A program made the translations under genes and the position numbers. Of a stretch of DNA of 38,999 nucleotides, positions 32,127 through 38,999 are shown piece after piece. This DNA comes from Microcystis elabens FACHB-917 (GTDB taxonomy: Bacteria; Cyanobacteriota; Cyanobacteriia; PCC-6307; Cyanobiaceae). The stretch covers positions 1 to 38,999 of the forward strand of contig NZ_JACJSZ010000030.1 of assembly GCF_014698445.1 (NCBI RefSeq), given 5' to 3'. The notes under the pieces were generated by a model, which saw only the letters and a list, made by a program, of their open reading frames with translations, was not told the DNA's origin and ran no database searches. How positions within the stretch are numbered: position 1 is the stretch's first letter; the number at the start of each line of letters is the position of its first letter.

Positions 32127-32487
32127 GCAAGACAGCCGATCGCTGCTCCGCCAAGGCCAGATATAGGCAGTCGTAGACGGGATGATCGAGCTGGCGGCAC
32201 CAGCGCTGCGCAGAGCTCAGCAGGGCGGCGGCGGGCACCAGCTCGCTGAACAGGGCGGGGGCCAGTTCGGCGATCGCCGCGAACTGGGCCTCCGTGATCG
32301 CCCCGATCCGCTGGGTCTTCCAGCCGGCGTTGAGCAGTTCCACCAGCACCAGATCCGGTGCGATCAGGTCGGCCGCTGGTGTTGCCTCCAGCAGCGCCAC
32401 CGACCAGGCACTGCCCTCCACTTCCGCAAACCACCCGAAGGCCACCGAGGCATCCACCACCCAGCGACGAGGCTCAGCGCTGCTCAC
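31993..32487 (-). CDS. PIN-domain (VapC/FitB-like) RNase toxin
   Basis: 164 residues. All four acidic positions of a PIN nuclease: VVDASVAFGWF (Asp near 11), VLVELLNAGWKT (Glu near 49), and HPVYDCLYLALAEQ with VLLTQDQRL (Asp near 110 and 131). A MNASV-like start is MSSAEPRRWVVDASVAF. It is second in its operon after a ribbon-helix-helix antitoxin, with a 14-base overlap. Its stop overlaps the end of the zeta-like partner by 134 bases on the opposite strand. The last 25 residues (ERWQARQGLLARREPGEGCG) seem outside the PIN fold. Intact. Confidence 0.9.
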   Translation of the reverse strand: MSSAEPRRWVVDASVAFGWFAEVEGSAWSVALLEATPAADLIAPDLVLVELLNAGWKTQRIGAITEAQFAAIAELAPALFSELVPAAALLSSAQRWCRQLDHPVYDCLYLALAEQRSAVLLTQDQRLLRKLESEPEAADLAMPLERWQARQGLLARREPGEGCG

Positions 32488-32707
32488 GGGCCTCGCGAAT
32501 CAGGCCGTCCACAGCCAGGTGGCGCCCCAGCGGCGGGGTCTCGCGGCGCAGAGCAGCAAGCCGTTGACGCACATCGACGTGTTGCTGGGCCGCGGCCATG
32601 AGCAGCTCCCGCAGGCTCTGCTCCAGCGATACCCCACGCAAACGAGCCCTCGCCCGCAGGGCCTCCACCACCCGCTCATCCAGCTGGCGGATCAATACCT
32701 GGGCCAT
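32474..32707 (-). CDS. FitA-like ribbon-helix-helix antitoxin
   Basis: 77 residues from ATG at 32707 (another ATG three codons upstream, 32716). FitA-type start MAQVLIRQLDERVVEALRAR then ARLRGVSLEQSLRELLMAAA is a ribbon-helix-helix DNA-binding unit; the basic tail (ETPPLGRHLAVDGLIREARE) binds the PIN toxin. Order and 14-base overlap with the PIN gene are those of FitAB/VapBC. Promoter should lie in 32717-32780, shared with the gap-arsJ unit on the other strand. Confidence 0.88.
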   Translation of the reverse strand: MAQVLIRQLDERVVEALRARARLRGVSLEQSLRELLMAAAQQHVDVRQRLAALRRETPPLGRHLAVDGLIREAREQR

Positions 32708-32782
32708 CCCAGACACTCACGTGCTAGCACCAATGATAGCAATGCGTGACGGCTTTGCCCCCTTAACCCCTCCATAAATCCC

Positions 32783-32798
32783 ATCAACTCTCCTTGAT
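32783..32798 (+). promoter_or_regulatory. Perfect ArsR-type operator before gap-arsJ
   Basis: ATCAA (32783-32787), CTCTCC, TTGAT (32794-32798): an exact ATCAA-N6-TTGAT palindrome, the site described for cyanobacterial ArsR. It lies 29 bases upstream of the gap start, just after an A/T-rich stretch (32775-32779) that could be a -10. This would make gap-arsJ arsenite- or arsenate-inducible through the ArsR encoded 12 kb away. Confidence 0.72.
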
Positions 32799-32827
32799 GA
32801 AAAATTGGACCCAGCTGCAACCTGGGC

Positions 32828-33853
32828 ATGAGAGTGGGCATCAACGGCTTCGGCCGCATCGGTCGGCTGGTGTTCCGCGCCCTTTGGGGGCGGCCGGGGA
32901 TCGAGCTGGCGCACATCAACGACAAGGCCGGCGATGCACACGCCGCCGCCCACCTGCTGGAGTTCGACTCGGTACACGGCCGCTGGCCCCACGCGGTGAG
33001 CGCCAGCGGGGACACCATCCAGGTGGACTCCCAGGCGATCGGCTACTCCCAGACCGGCAACCCTGCCGGCGTGCCCTGGCGCGATGCCGGCGTGGAGCTG
33101 GTGCTGGAGTGCAGCGGCAAGATCAAATCTCCTGAAACGCTGGAGCCCTACATCGCCGCGCTGGGCGTGGAGCGGGTGATCGTGGCCTGCCCGGTGAAGG
33201 GGGCCGTTGCCGGCGAGGAGGTGCTCAACATCGTGTTCGGCATCAATCACGGCCTCTATGAGCCCCCCCGCCACCGGGTGATCACCGCCGCCTCCTGCAC
33301 CACCAACTGCCTGGCGCCGGTGGTGAAGGTGGTGCACGAGCGCTTCGGCATCCGCCATGGCTCGATCACCACCCTGCACAACATCACCAACACCCAGGTG
33401 GTGATCGACGGCTTCAAGAGCGATCTGCGCCGTGCCCGCTCCTGCACCCAGAGCCTGATCCCCACCACCACCGGCTCGGCCAAGGCCATCGGCCTGATCT
33501 TTCCGGAACTCCAGGGCAAGCTCAATGGCCATGCCGTGCGCGTGCCCCTGCTCAATGCCTCGCTCACCGATGCGGTGTTCGAACTGGAGCGCCCGGTGAC
33601 GGTGGAGGAGGCGAACGACGCCTTCGCCGCCGCTGCCGCCGGGCCGCTGCTGGGGATCCTGGGCTACGAGGAGCGGCCCCTGGTGTCGGTGGATTATCTC
33701 AACGACAGCCGCAGTTCGATCGTCGATGGCCTCTCGACGATGGTCGTCAACGGCACCCAGCTCAAGGTGTACGCCTGGTACGACAACGAGTGGGGCTACA
33801 GCTGCCGCATGGCCGATCTGGCCTGCCATGTGGTGGCTCAGGAGGCCGCGTGA
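32828..33853 (+). CDS. gap: ArsJ-associated glyceraldehyde-3-phosphate dehydrogenase
   Basis: 341 residues. Complete GAPDH: NAD-binding [18 protein letters not shown] at the start, catalytic Cys in [16 protein letters not shown] (about 156-171), and the C-terminal [15 protein letters not shown]. It stands in the pair GAPDH-ArsJ, which is known to detoxify arsenate: the enzyme makes 1-arseno-3-phosphoglycerate and ArsJ exports it. It ends in a TGATG overlap with arsJ, and a perfect ArsR-type palindrome precedes it. The context, rather than its sequence, separates it from glycolytic or Calvin-cycle GAPDH. Start ATG at 32828 opens directly with the Rossmann motif. Confidence 0.93.
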   Translation: MRVGINGFGRIGRLVFRALWGRPGIELAHINDKAGDAHAAAHLLEFDSVHGRWPHAVSASGDTIQVDSQAIGYSQTGNPAGVPWRDAGVELVLECSGKIKSPETLEPYIAALGVERVIVACPVKGAVAGEEVLNIVFGINHGLYEPPRHRVITAASCTTNCLAPVVKVVHERFGIRHGSITTLHNITNTQVVIDGFKSDLRRARSCTQSLIPTTTGSAKAIGLIFPELQGKLNGHAVRVPLLNASLTDAVFELERPVTVEEANDAFAAAAAGPLLGILGYEERPLVSVDYLNDSRSSIVDGLSTMVVNGTQLKVYAWYDNEWGYSCRMADLACHVVAQEAA

Positions 33854-35118
33854 TGCGCAGCCTTTCCCCCCTGCAGCAGTACGCGATCATCACCGCCAAC
33901 AACTGGTCGTTCACCGTCACCGACGGGGCGCTGCGCATGCTCGTGGTGTTCCACTTTCTGCAGCTCGGCTACACCACCCTGGAGATCGCCTTCCTGTTCC
34001 TCTTCTATGAGTTCTTCGGGATTCTCACCAACCTCTACGGCGGCTGGCTCGGGGCCCGCTTCGGCCTGAAGCTCACCCTCTGGATCGGCACCCTGCTGCA
34101 GATCGGCGCCCTGCTGCTGCTGGTGCCGGTGGTCGACACCTGGCCCAGGGCCCTCTCGGTGGGATGGGTGATGGTGGCCCAGGCGATCAGCGGCATCGCC
34201 AAGGACCTCGAGAAGATGAGCGCCAAGAGCGCCATCCGGGTGGTGGTCCCGGAAACCCCGGAGGATCAGGCCAAGGGCGAGCAGCAGCTGTTCCGCTGGG
34301 TGGCCATCCTCACCGGCGCCAAGAACGGCCTCAAGGGCCTGGGCTTCTTCGTGGGCGGCCTCCTTCTCTACGCGGTGGGCTTCAACAGAGCCGTGCTGGT
34401 GATGGCGGCCTGGCTGGCGCTGGCCTTTCTGGTGACGCTGCTGCTGCCGCGGGACATCGGCCGGATGAAGACCAAACCGGCCTTCAAGGCCCTGTTCTCC
34501 AAGAGCGAGGGCATCAACGTGCTCTCCCTGGCCCGCTTCTTCCTCTTCGGCGCCCGTGACGTCTGGTTCGTGGTGGCTCTACCGGTGTTTCTGCAGCAGG
34601 CCCTGGGCTGGCGCTTCTGGGAGGTGGGCGGCTTCATGGGCCTGTGGGTGATCGGCTACGGCATCGTTCAGGGCACCGCCCCCAGCCTGCGCCGCGCCTG
34701 GGGCCAGACCCGGCCGCCTGGGCCCAGCGCCGTGCAGTTCTGGGCCGCCCTGCTCACCGCCATCCCCGCCCTGATGGCAATCACCCTCTGGCGCCAGGTG
34801 GGCAACCCCGGGCTCACGGTGGTGGTCGGTCTGGCGGTGTTCGGGGTGATCTTCGCCATGAACTCCTCGATCCACAGCTACATGATCCTGGCCTACACCG
34901 AGGCCGAGGATGTCAGTCTCAACGTGGGCTTCTATTACATGGCCAACGCCGCCGGCCGCCTGGTGGGCACCCTGCTCTCGGGCGGCCTTTTCCTGGTGGG
35001 CGGGCTGCAGATCTGCCTGTGGGCCTCGGCCCTGATGGTGGGCCTGGCCGCTCTCGTGAGCCTGCGGCTGCCGCAGCCACCGCGGCAGGCCGAGCCCCGA
35101 ACCCTGGCCATCGGCTGA
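33853..35118 (+). CDS. arsJ: ArsJ organoarsenical efflux transporter (MFS)
   Basis: 421 residues, about 11-12 membrane helices in two halves. The opening SPLQQYAIITANNWSFTVTD and GALRMLVVFHFLQLGYTTLE, then NLYGGWLGARFGLK and SGIAKDLEKMSAKSAIRVVV, are what I recall of the ArsJ subgroup of the major facilitator superfamily. It exports 1-arseno-3-phosphoglycerate, which falls apart outside to arsenate. Coupled to gap by a TGATG overlap. Intact; no terminator is visible after it. Confidence 0.93.
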   Translation: MRSLSPLQQYAIITANNWSFTVTDGALRMLVVFHFLQLGYTTLEIAFLFLFYEFFGILTNLYGGWLGARFGLKLTLWIGTLLQIGALLLLVPVVDTWPRALSVGWVMVAQAISGIAKDLEKMSAKSAIRVVVPETPEDQAKGEQQLFRWVAILTGAKNGLKGLGFFVGGLLLYAVGFNRAVLVMAAWLALAFLVTLLLPRDIGRMKTKPAFKALFSKSEGINVLSLARFFLFGARDVWFVVALPVFLQQALGWRFWEVGGFMGLWVIGYGIVQGTAPSLRRAWGQTRPPGPSAVQFWAALLTAIPALMAITLWRQVGNPGLTVVVGLAVFGVIFAMNSSIHSYMILAYTEAEDVSLNVGFYYMANAAGRLVGTLLSGGLFLVGGLQICLWASALMVGLAALVSLRLPQPPRQAEPRTLAIG

Positions 35119-35191
35119 GCGCCGACCCCAGGCCGCAGCCCACGACGGCAGGGCTGGCGTCGCCATGCTGGACGGCCCCGTTCCGCCTGCC

Positions 35192-35686
35192 ATGCCTGTG
35201 AGCGCCACGCCCCGGCAGAGGTTGCTGGAGGCGAACGGCGGCTGCTGGGAAGGCCTGTTCCACCGGCTCGGACCCGATGGCCGCGAGATCGAGCGCTTCC
35301 CCACCCGGCTGCGGGTGAGCGATGAGGACGGCACGATCGAGGCCACTGGAGCCTGGGCATGGACCGCATGGGTCCCTGGCCCTGGATCGCCGAGCTCTGT
35401 GTCGTCCACGGCGAGCGTCGCCGGGGCATCGTGCTGCGCCATGGCATGGAGAGGCTCGAGAGCTTCACCTACCTCAGGGAATGGCGGCCCGGCCTCGCCG
35501 ACGGCGGCCCCGACACGCCGCTGGCGCCTGGACGACGACGTGGAGATGGTGATCGCCCCTGCGCCTGGCGGCCAGCCTGGGTCCGTGCGCGTGACGCTCC
35601 ACTGGCAGCCCGCCGCCGGCCCCCCGTGCCGGATCGGGCGCCGCTACACCCCCTACGGTCTGCTAGAGCCGCTGCCGCCGGACTGA
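35192..35686 (+). pseudogene. DUF3598-like protein, broken by deletion and frameshifts
   Basis: Three parts of one protein lie in two frames. MPVSATPRQRLLEANGGCWE to VSDEDGTIEA (frame of 35192) gives the N-terminus. Then MGPWPWIAELCVVHGERRRG to FTYLREWRPGL comes in another frame (about 35359-35500), and the ending RWRLDDDVEMVIAPAPGG to YTPYGLLEPLPPD is back in the first frame. The start GGCWEGLFHRL resembles the DUF3598-type proteins of cyanobacteria. A stretch of 30 or more residues seems deleted between the first two parts. The stop (35684-35686) overlaps the start of the deacetylase-family gene. Family call is moderate. Confidence 0.6.
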
Positions 35687-36651
35687 TGGGCCCCCCGCTG
35701 GTGTATCACCCGGCCTACGCGGTTCCCCTGCCCAGCGGCCATCGCTTCCCGATGCAGAAATTCCGGCTGCTGAAGGAGCGGCTGGAGCAGCTCGATCTGG
35801 CCCGCCCGGGGCAGATCCACCAGCCCCTGCCGGCGCCGCGCCACTGGCTGGACCAGGTGCATGGGCGCGCCTATCACGAGGCCTTCTCCCGCGGGCTGCT
35901 GAGCCCGCAGGAGCTGCGGCGCATCGGCCTGCCCGTCTCGTGGCCGCTGGTGCGTCGCAGCTGGCTGGCGGTGGGCGGCACCGTGCTCACGGCCCGGCTG
36001 GCCCTGCGCCATGGCCTGGCCTGCCACCTGGCCGGCGGCACCCACCACGCCTTCCCCCTGCACGGCAGCGGCTTCTGCGTCTTCAACGACTGCGCCGTGG
36101 CGGCCCGGGTGCTGCTGGCCGAGGGCCTGGTGCGGCAGGTGCTGGTGGTGGATCTGGACGTGCACCAGGGCGACGGCACGGCGGCGATCTTCACCGGCGA
36201 CCCCCGGGTGTTCACCTTCTCGATGCACGCGGCGAGCAATTTCCCCCTGCACAAGCAGACGGGCGACCTCGATCTGGCCCTGGAGGACGGCGTCGGGGAT
36301 GACGCCTACCTGCACACCCTGGAGCGGACCCTGCCGGATCTGCTGGATCGGGTGCGTCCGGATCTGGTGCTTTACAACGCCGGCGTCGATCCCCACCGGA
36401 ACGACCGCCTCGGCCGGCTGGAGCTGAGCGATGGGGGTCTGTACCGGCGCGACCGTCTGGTGATCGATGCCGCCCTGCGCCGTCGTCTGCCGGTGGCCAC
36501 CGTCATCGGCGGGGGCTACGACGACCTGGCGGCGCTGGTGGAGCGCCACACGCTGGTGGTGCGGGCCGCCGCTGGGCTGGCCCGGATCCACGCCACCGGC
36601 ACCGAGCGGTCACGTCCGGTCACAGATGGCCCTCGCCCCGGTCAGGACTGA
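35686..36651 (+). CDS. Histone deacetylase-family (acetylpolyamine/acetoin-type) amidohydrolase
   Basis: 321 residues. Zinc amidohydrolase of the HDAC class: the active-site AGGTHHAFPLHGSGFCVFND (about 116-135, with the paired His), then VVDLDVHQGDGTAAIF (about 150-165, zinc Asp and His), and YNAGVDPHRNDRLGRL (about 225, zinc Asp). Length and motifs fit bacterial class IV-like or AphA/AcuC relatives. It removes acetyl groups from a small amine or from protein lysine; the substrate is not known. Starts with a one-base overlap on the broken DUF3598-like gene. Intact. Confidence 0.9.
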   Translation: MGPPLVYHPAYAVPLPSGHRFPMQKFRLLKERLEQLDLARPGQIHQPLPAPRHWLDQVHGRAYHEAFSRGLLSPQELRRIGLPVSWPLVRRSWLAVGGTVLTARLALRHGLACHLAGGTHHAFPLHGSGFCVFNDCAVAARVLLAEGLVRQVLVVDLDVHQGDGTAAIFTGDPRVFTFSMHAASNFPLHKQTGDLDLALEDGVGDDAYLHTLERTLPDLLDRVRPDLVLYNAGVDPHRNDRLGRLELSDGGLYRRDRLVIDAALRRRLPVATVIGGGYDDLAALVERHTLVVRAAAGLARIHATGTERSRPVTDGPRPGQD

Positions 36652-36695
36652 GTCATACGGGGGCGTTTTCCTGGTGGGGCAACGGAGCTTCCGCC

Positions 36696-37051
36696 ATGAT
36701 CAGCCGTTCTTCCCGCCTGCTGCACGCCGCCCTGGTCGTGGCCTGCGGCGCCGGGATCGTCTACGCCCCGGTCCAGGCCCAGACCTCCCTGACGGTGCCT
36801 CTCGGGCAGTCCGGCTATTACGGTCGGATCACCATCGGCAGCCTGACCCCGCCGCCGGTGCTCGGCGTCGGCCCGGTGATCGCCAGGCCGCCCTTGGGCA
36901 GCGACCGCTGGCGCCAGACCGCGATCGAGCCCCTCTACCTGCGGGTGCCCCCCAGCAGGCCCGCGACTGGGGGCGTTACTGCGGGCTTTACCAGGCCTGC
37001 ACCGTGCCGGTCCGGTTCGTCCCGGGCGACTGGGACGACGACGACGATTGA
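36696..37051 (+). pseudogene. Secreted small protein, frameshifted near C-terminus
   Basis: Signal peptide MISRSSRLLHAALVVACGAG then IVYAPVQAQ with a likely cut after AQA (about residue 29). A mature part TSLTVPLGQSGYYGRITIGS follows, with a later RWRQTAIEPLYLRVPP. Then one C is missing in the run 36948-36953: QQARDWGRYCGLYQACTVPV and RFVPGDWDDDDD read in the next frame to TGA at 37049-37051. Restored, it is about 118 residues with a Cys pair and an acidic tail. It resembles small secreted proteins often seen in picocyanobacteria (RYC...Y.AC.PV..V...W pattern). Function not known. Confidence 0.65.
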
Positions 37052-37191
37052 GGGGCGAGGGGATGGGCCGGCACTGCGGAGGCCATCGCCCTCAGCGGCG
37101 GCCGAGCAGATCCTCCCAGGTGGGTGGATGCTGCTGCGAAGGGTCGTGGCGGGGTGGCCGGGCGGCCAGGGGACAGCAGGGATAGGACTGG

Positions 37192-37476
37192 GTGGCTCTG
37201 CCGGAGGCGACGGAGCTGGCCTTGGGACGGATGGTGGCGGACGGCCGCCTGGAAAGGGTGTTCATGGGAACCGTGGATGGGGGGATATGGATCTCGCACC
37301 GGGAGACGGCCGTCCCCCCCGCTGGGGGGGGGGAATCGCACACGGCAATCGTTTTGGGTCCGGATGGACCGTGGGACCTGGTGGACCGACCCCAGGAAGC
37401 GCGGGGCGGCTCGGTGCTGGTTCCGGCGAAGGCGAACAACAGGGCCGCCGGCTTCTGCCGAATCCACCAACACTAG
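37192..37476 (+). CDS. Possible small hypothetical protein
   Basis: 94 codons from GTG at 37192 to TAG at 37474-37476. The start VALPEATELALGRMVADGRL then ERVFMGTVDGGIWISHRE reads like a real protein; the middle (PPAGGGES) depends on a run of nine G at 37322-37330 and the ending (RAAGFCRIHQH) is unlike a folded domain. An overlapping minus-strand frame ending HPPTWEDLLGRR at 37092 is an alternative. Codon third positions are mostly G/C for either. Neither is recognised. Treat as tentative. Confidence 0.3.
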   Translation: MALPEATELALGRMVADGRLERVFMGTVDGGIWISHRETAVPPAGGGESHTAIVLGPDGPWDLVDRPQEARGGSVLVPAKANNRAAGFCRIHQH

Positions 37477-37544
37477 CTGATGTTCCGGACAGTGTGGATC
37501 GACGGACCTAGGCCCTCCATGCCAGGGGTGTGTCGTGCCTCTCC

Positions 37545-37901
37545 ATGTCCCAGGATCAGCATTCCGAAGGGAAGCGTGCCGCGACCCGCCACCATGTCCC
37601 GGTGGGCGTCTCGGTCAGCCTCACCCTGGCCACGAAGCAGTCGGTGTTCGTCAATCTCCGCGACGCCGTCAATCTCCGCGACGTCAGCGAACACGGGGCC
37701 TGCGTCCTGCGTCAGGGCAGCATGGACATCAAGGAGGACGACACCATCATCTTCGAAGCCCGCAACTACGACGCGGGCTCGAAACTGACCCTCCGCTCCA
37801 AGGTGCTCTGGGTGCGCAACACCGGATTCAACACCTACGTGGGGCTCGCATTCGTTGGCGCTTCGCTCTCCCAGGACGCCCTCACCAGACTCGTCGCCTG
37901 A
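37545..37901 (+). CDS. PilZ-domain protein with internal six-residue duplication
   Basis: 118 residues from ATG at 37545. PilZ motifs: RAATR (R-x3-R, near residue 12) and DVSEHGACV (D-x-S-x2-G, near 47), then the barrel with VLWVRNTGFNTYVGLAF. Between the two motifs VNLRDA-VNLRD shows an exact in-frame duplication of 18 bases (37650-37685); the paralogue at 2363-2752 has a single strand there (TMYVTLNNISRTG). The insert lies directly before the D-x-S-x2-G loop, so c-di-GMP contact geometry may differ. A more upstream ATG (37530) gives a poorer start. Receptor role is inferred from the domain. Confidence 0.83.
   Translation: MSQDQHSEGKRAATRHHVPVGVSVSLTLATKQSVFVNLRDAVNLRDVSEHGACVLRQGSMDIKEDDTIIFEARNYDAGSKLTLRSKVLWVRNTGFNTYVGLAFVGASLSQDALTRLVA
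37650..37685 (+). repeat. 18-base tandem duplication inside the PilZ gene
   Basis: GTCAATCTCCGCGAC occurs at 37650-37664 and 37668-37682, separated by GCC and followed by GTC: one 18-base unit duplicated in frame, adding six residues. It looks recent, since both copies are identical. Confidence 0.92.
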
Positions 37902-37923
37902 GCTCTGACCTGACCGGAGCTGA

Positions 37924-38641
37924 TCAGCCGCCATCGCTGCCGGACCCGAGGTCCTGATCGGGCAGGCGGCCGTCGGTGAGCGTTCGGCTGAGGATGGCGC
38001 CGCGGAAGTTCGCCCCACGCAGATCGGCGTCCCTGAAATTCGCCGCCGTCAGATCGGAGCGGCTGAAATCAGCCTGGGCCAGATCGGCACCATGGCAGTC
38101 GGCATGGCACAGCACCGTGTCGGAGAAATTGGCGCCACGCCAGCGGCTGAACGGGATCCTGAGCCCCTTCAGATCCGATCCCTGAAGATCGAAAGCCGTC
38201 CTGCCAGATCCCATCGGCGGAGAAGGTCTCCAGGGCCCGAAGCCGGCCCAGGCTGTTGGAGGCGCCGGCCTGACCCTGGGCCATCAGGAGCTCGAACATC
38301 TCCTGATGTTCCTTCTCCCTGCGCCCGGCCTCGAGCAGATAGAAGATGGCCGTCGTGACGATGCTGAACGACTCGACCGTGCCGATGCTGATGATCTCCA
38401 GAACGTTGCTGGTCAGACAATCCGGCTGGCCAGCGTTGGCATGGCAGTGCTCAAAACGGTTGACAACCGCCAGCAACCCGAAGGAGAGCACGGCGTCCAC
38501 CAGCACCCGGAACGGGAAGGAGCGATCCAGTAGCCGGAAGAACGGCGATGCGCGCCGCCGCTTCTGGCGGGCGTACCAGCTGGAGGAGGGGGAGGGCCTG
38601 CCCATCGGGCTTTCCGAAGCAGGGAGCCTACCCAGCCGCAC
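37924..38641 (-). pseudogene. Membrane-anchored pentapeptide-repeat protein, frameshifted
   Basis: Starts at ATG 38641. Two hydrophobic helices (VLVDAVLSFGLLAVVN and IISIGTVESFSIVTTAIFYL) with a Cys-containing loop between, then a charged helix (RREKEHQEMFELLMAQGQAG). About LRALETFSADGI the frame is lost (38195-38225). In the next frame pentapeptide repeats A(D/N)Lxx follow: ANFSDTVLCHADCHGADLAQ, ADFSRSDLTAANFRDADLRG, ANFRGAILSR. The whole would be about 240 residues. The repeats build a right-handed beta helix of unknown role. The break makes two open frames that overlap, neither complete. Ends converging on the PilZ gene. Confidence 0.72.
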
Positions 38642-38653
38642 CGCGCCGCCATG

Positions 38654-38680
38654 AAAAAACCCTCTGCTTGCGCAGGGGGT
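38654..38680 (-). terminator. Rho-independent terminator of psbA
   Basis: On the minus strand ACCCCCTGC (38680-38672), loop GCAA, GCAGAGGGT (38667-38659) with one G-T pair, then TTTTTT (38659-38654). A textbook terminator 31 bases after the psbA stop. Confidence 0.88.
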
Positions 38681-38711
38681 CGGAGGGTTCCAGGTGATCC
38701 GGAGGGAGGGA

Positions 38712-38999
<288 letters not shown>

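Noticed and set aside
32717-33829. Open frame of 370 codons antisense to gap
   Set aside because: Antisense composition; gap is complete and in context with arsJ.
2363-37901. The two PilZ genes as a recent duplication
   Set aside because: They share only motifs and layout; sequence outside the motifs is clearly different.

Overview
The window is very GC-rich chromosomal DNA from a unicellular cyanobacterium, most likely of the Cyanobium/freshwater Synechococcus type. It carries the 3' end of psbA (photosystem II D1), a plant-type [2Fe-2S] ferredoxin, a CP12-like tail protein, and housekeeping genes with picocyanobacterial-looking neighbours (rseP, nth, rpsN, pnp, cysQ, rsmI, a tRNA-Arg).

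Layout. (1) 1-2.8 kb: a cut-off ISAs1-family insertion sequence sits inside a type IV pilus minor-pilin cluster; one pilin is broken and two are intact. A PilZ protein follows. (2) 2.8-11 kb: housekeeping block rseP-nth-rpsN-pnp, a decayed Phd/VapC pair, cysQ, rsmI, a small membrane protein, an HTH protein with an acidic middle, and tRNA-Arg(UCU). (3) 11-17.1 kb: a patch of toxin-antitoxin modules and gene scraps: a BrxE-like fragment, HipAB, a DUF6880-like gene, BrnTA, Phd-VapC, remnants that look like HigBA, and an N-terminal scrap of glgC. (4) 17.1-20.5 kb: CP12-like protein, ferredoxin, small unknowns, then acr3 and arsR on the minus strand. (5) 20.6-32.7 kb: a defence island with a Uma2 protein, hsdM, hsdS, an SMC-like ATPase of the PrrC/RloC type, a DUF1016 remnant, a DUF4160/DUF2442 pair between two near-identical palindromes, and an overlapping run hsdR-ygjP-zeta-like toxin-small partner. 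It ends with a FitA/PIN pair. (6) 32.8-35.1 kb: GAPDH plus ArsJ, the arsenate-export pair. (7) 35.2-39 kb: a broken DUF3598-like gene, a histone-deacetylase-family enzyme, a frameshifted secreted protein, a second PilZ protein with an 18-base duplication, a frameshifted pentapeptide-repeat membrane protein, and psbA.

How it fits together. The two arsenic units, arsR-acr3 (minus) and gap-arsJ (plus), point away from each other on either side of the defence island. A perfect ATCAA-N6-TTGAT palindrome precedes gap and a near-perfect copy precedes arsR, so they probably form one ArsR regulon that the island has split. The island's order hsdM-hsdS-ATPase-hsdR follows the prr locus, where an anticodon nuclease guards a type I restriction system. 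Here hsdM and hsdS each carry a single-base frameshift while the ATPase and hsdR are open.

Several genes in the window are broken by single-base changes in short homopolymers. These may be real decay or base-calling errors, and this decides how the restriction locus is read. All names come from reading translations by eye; no database search was run.
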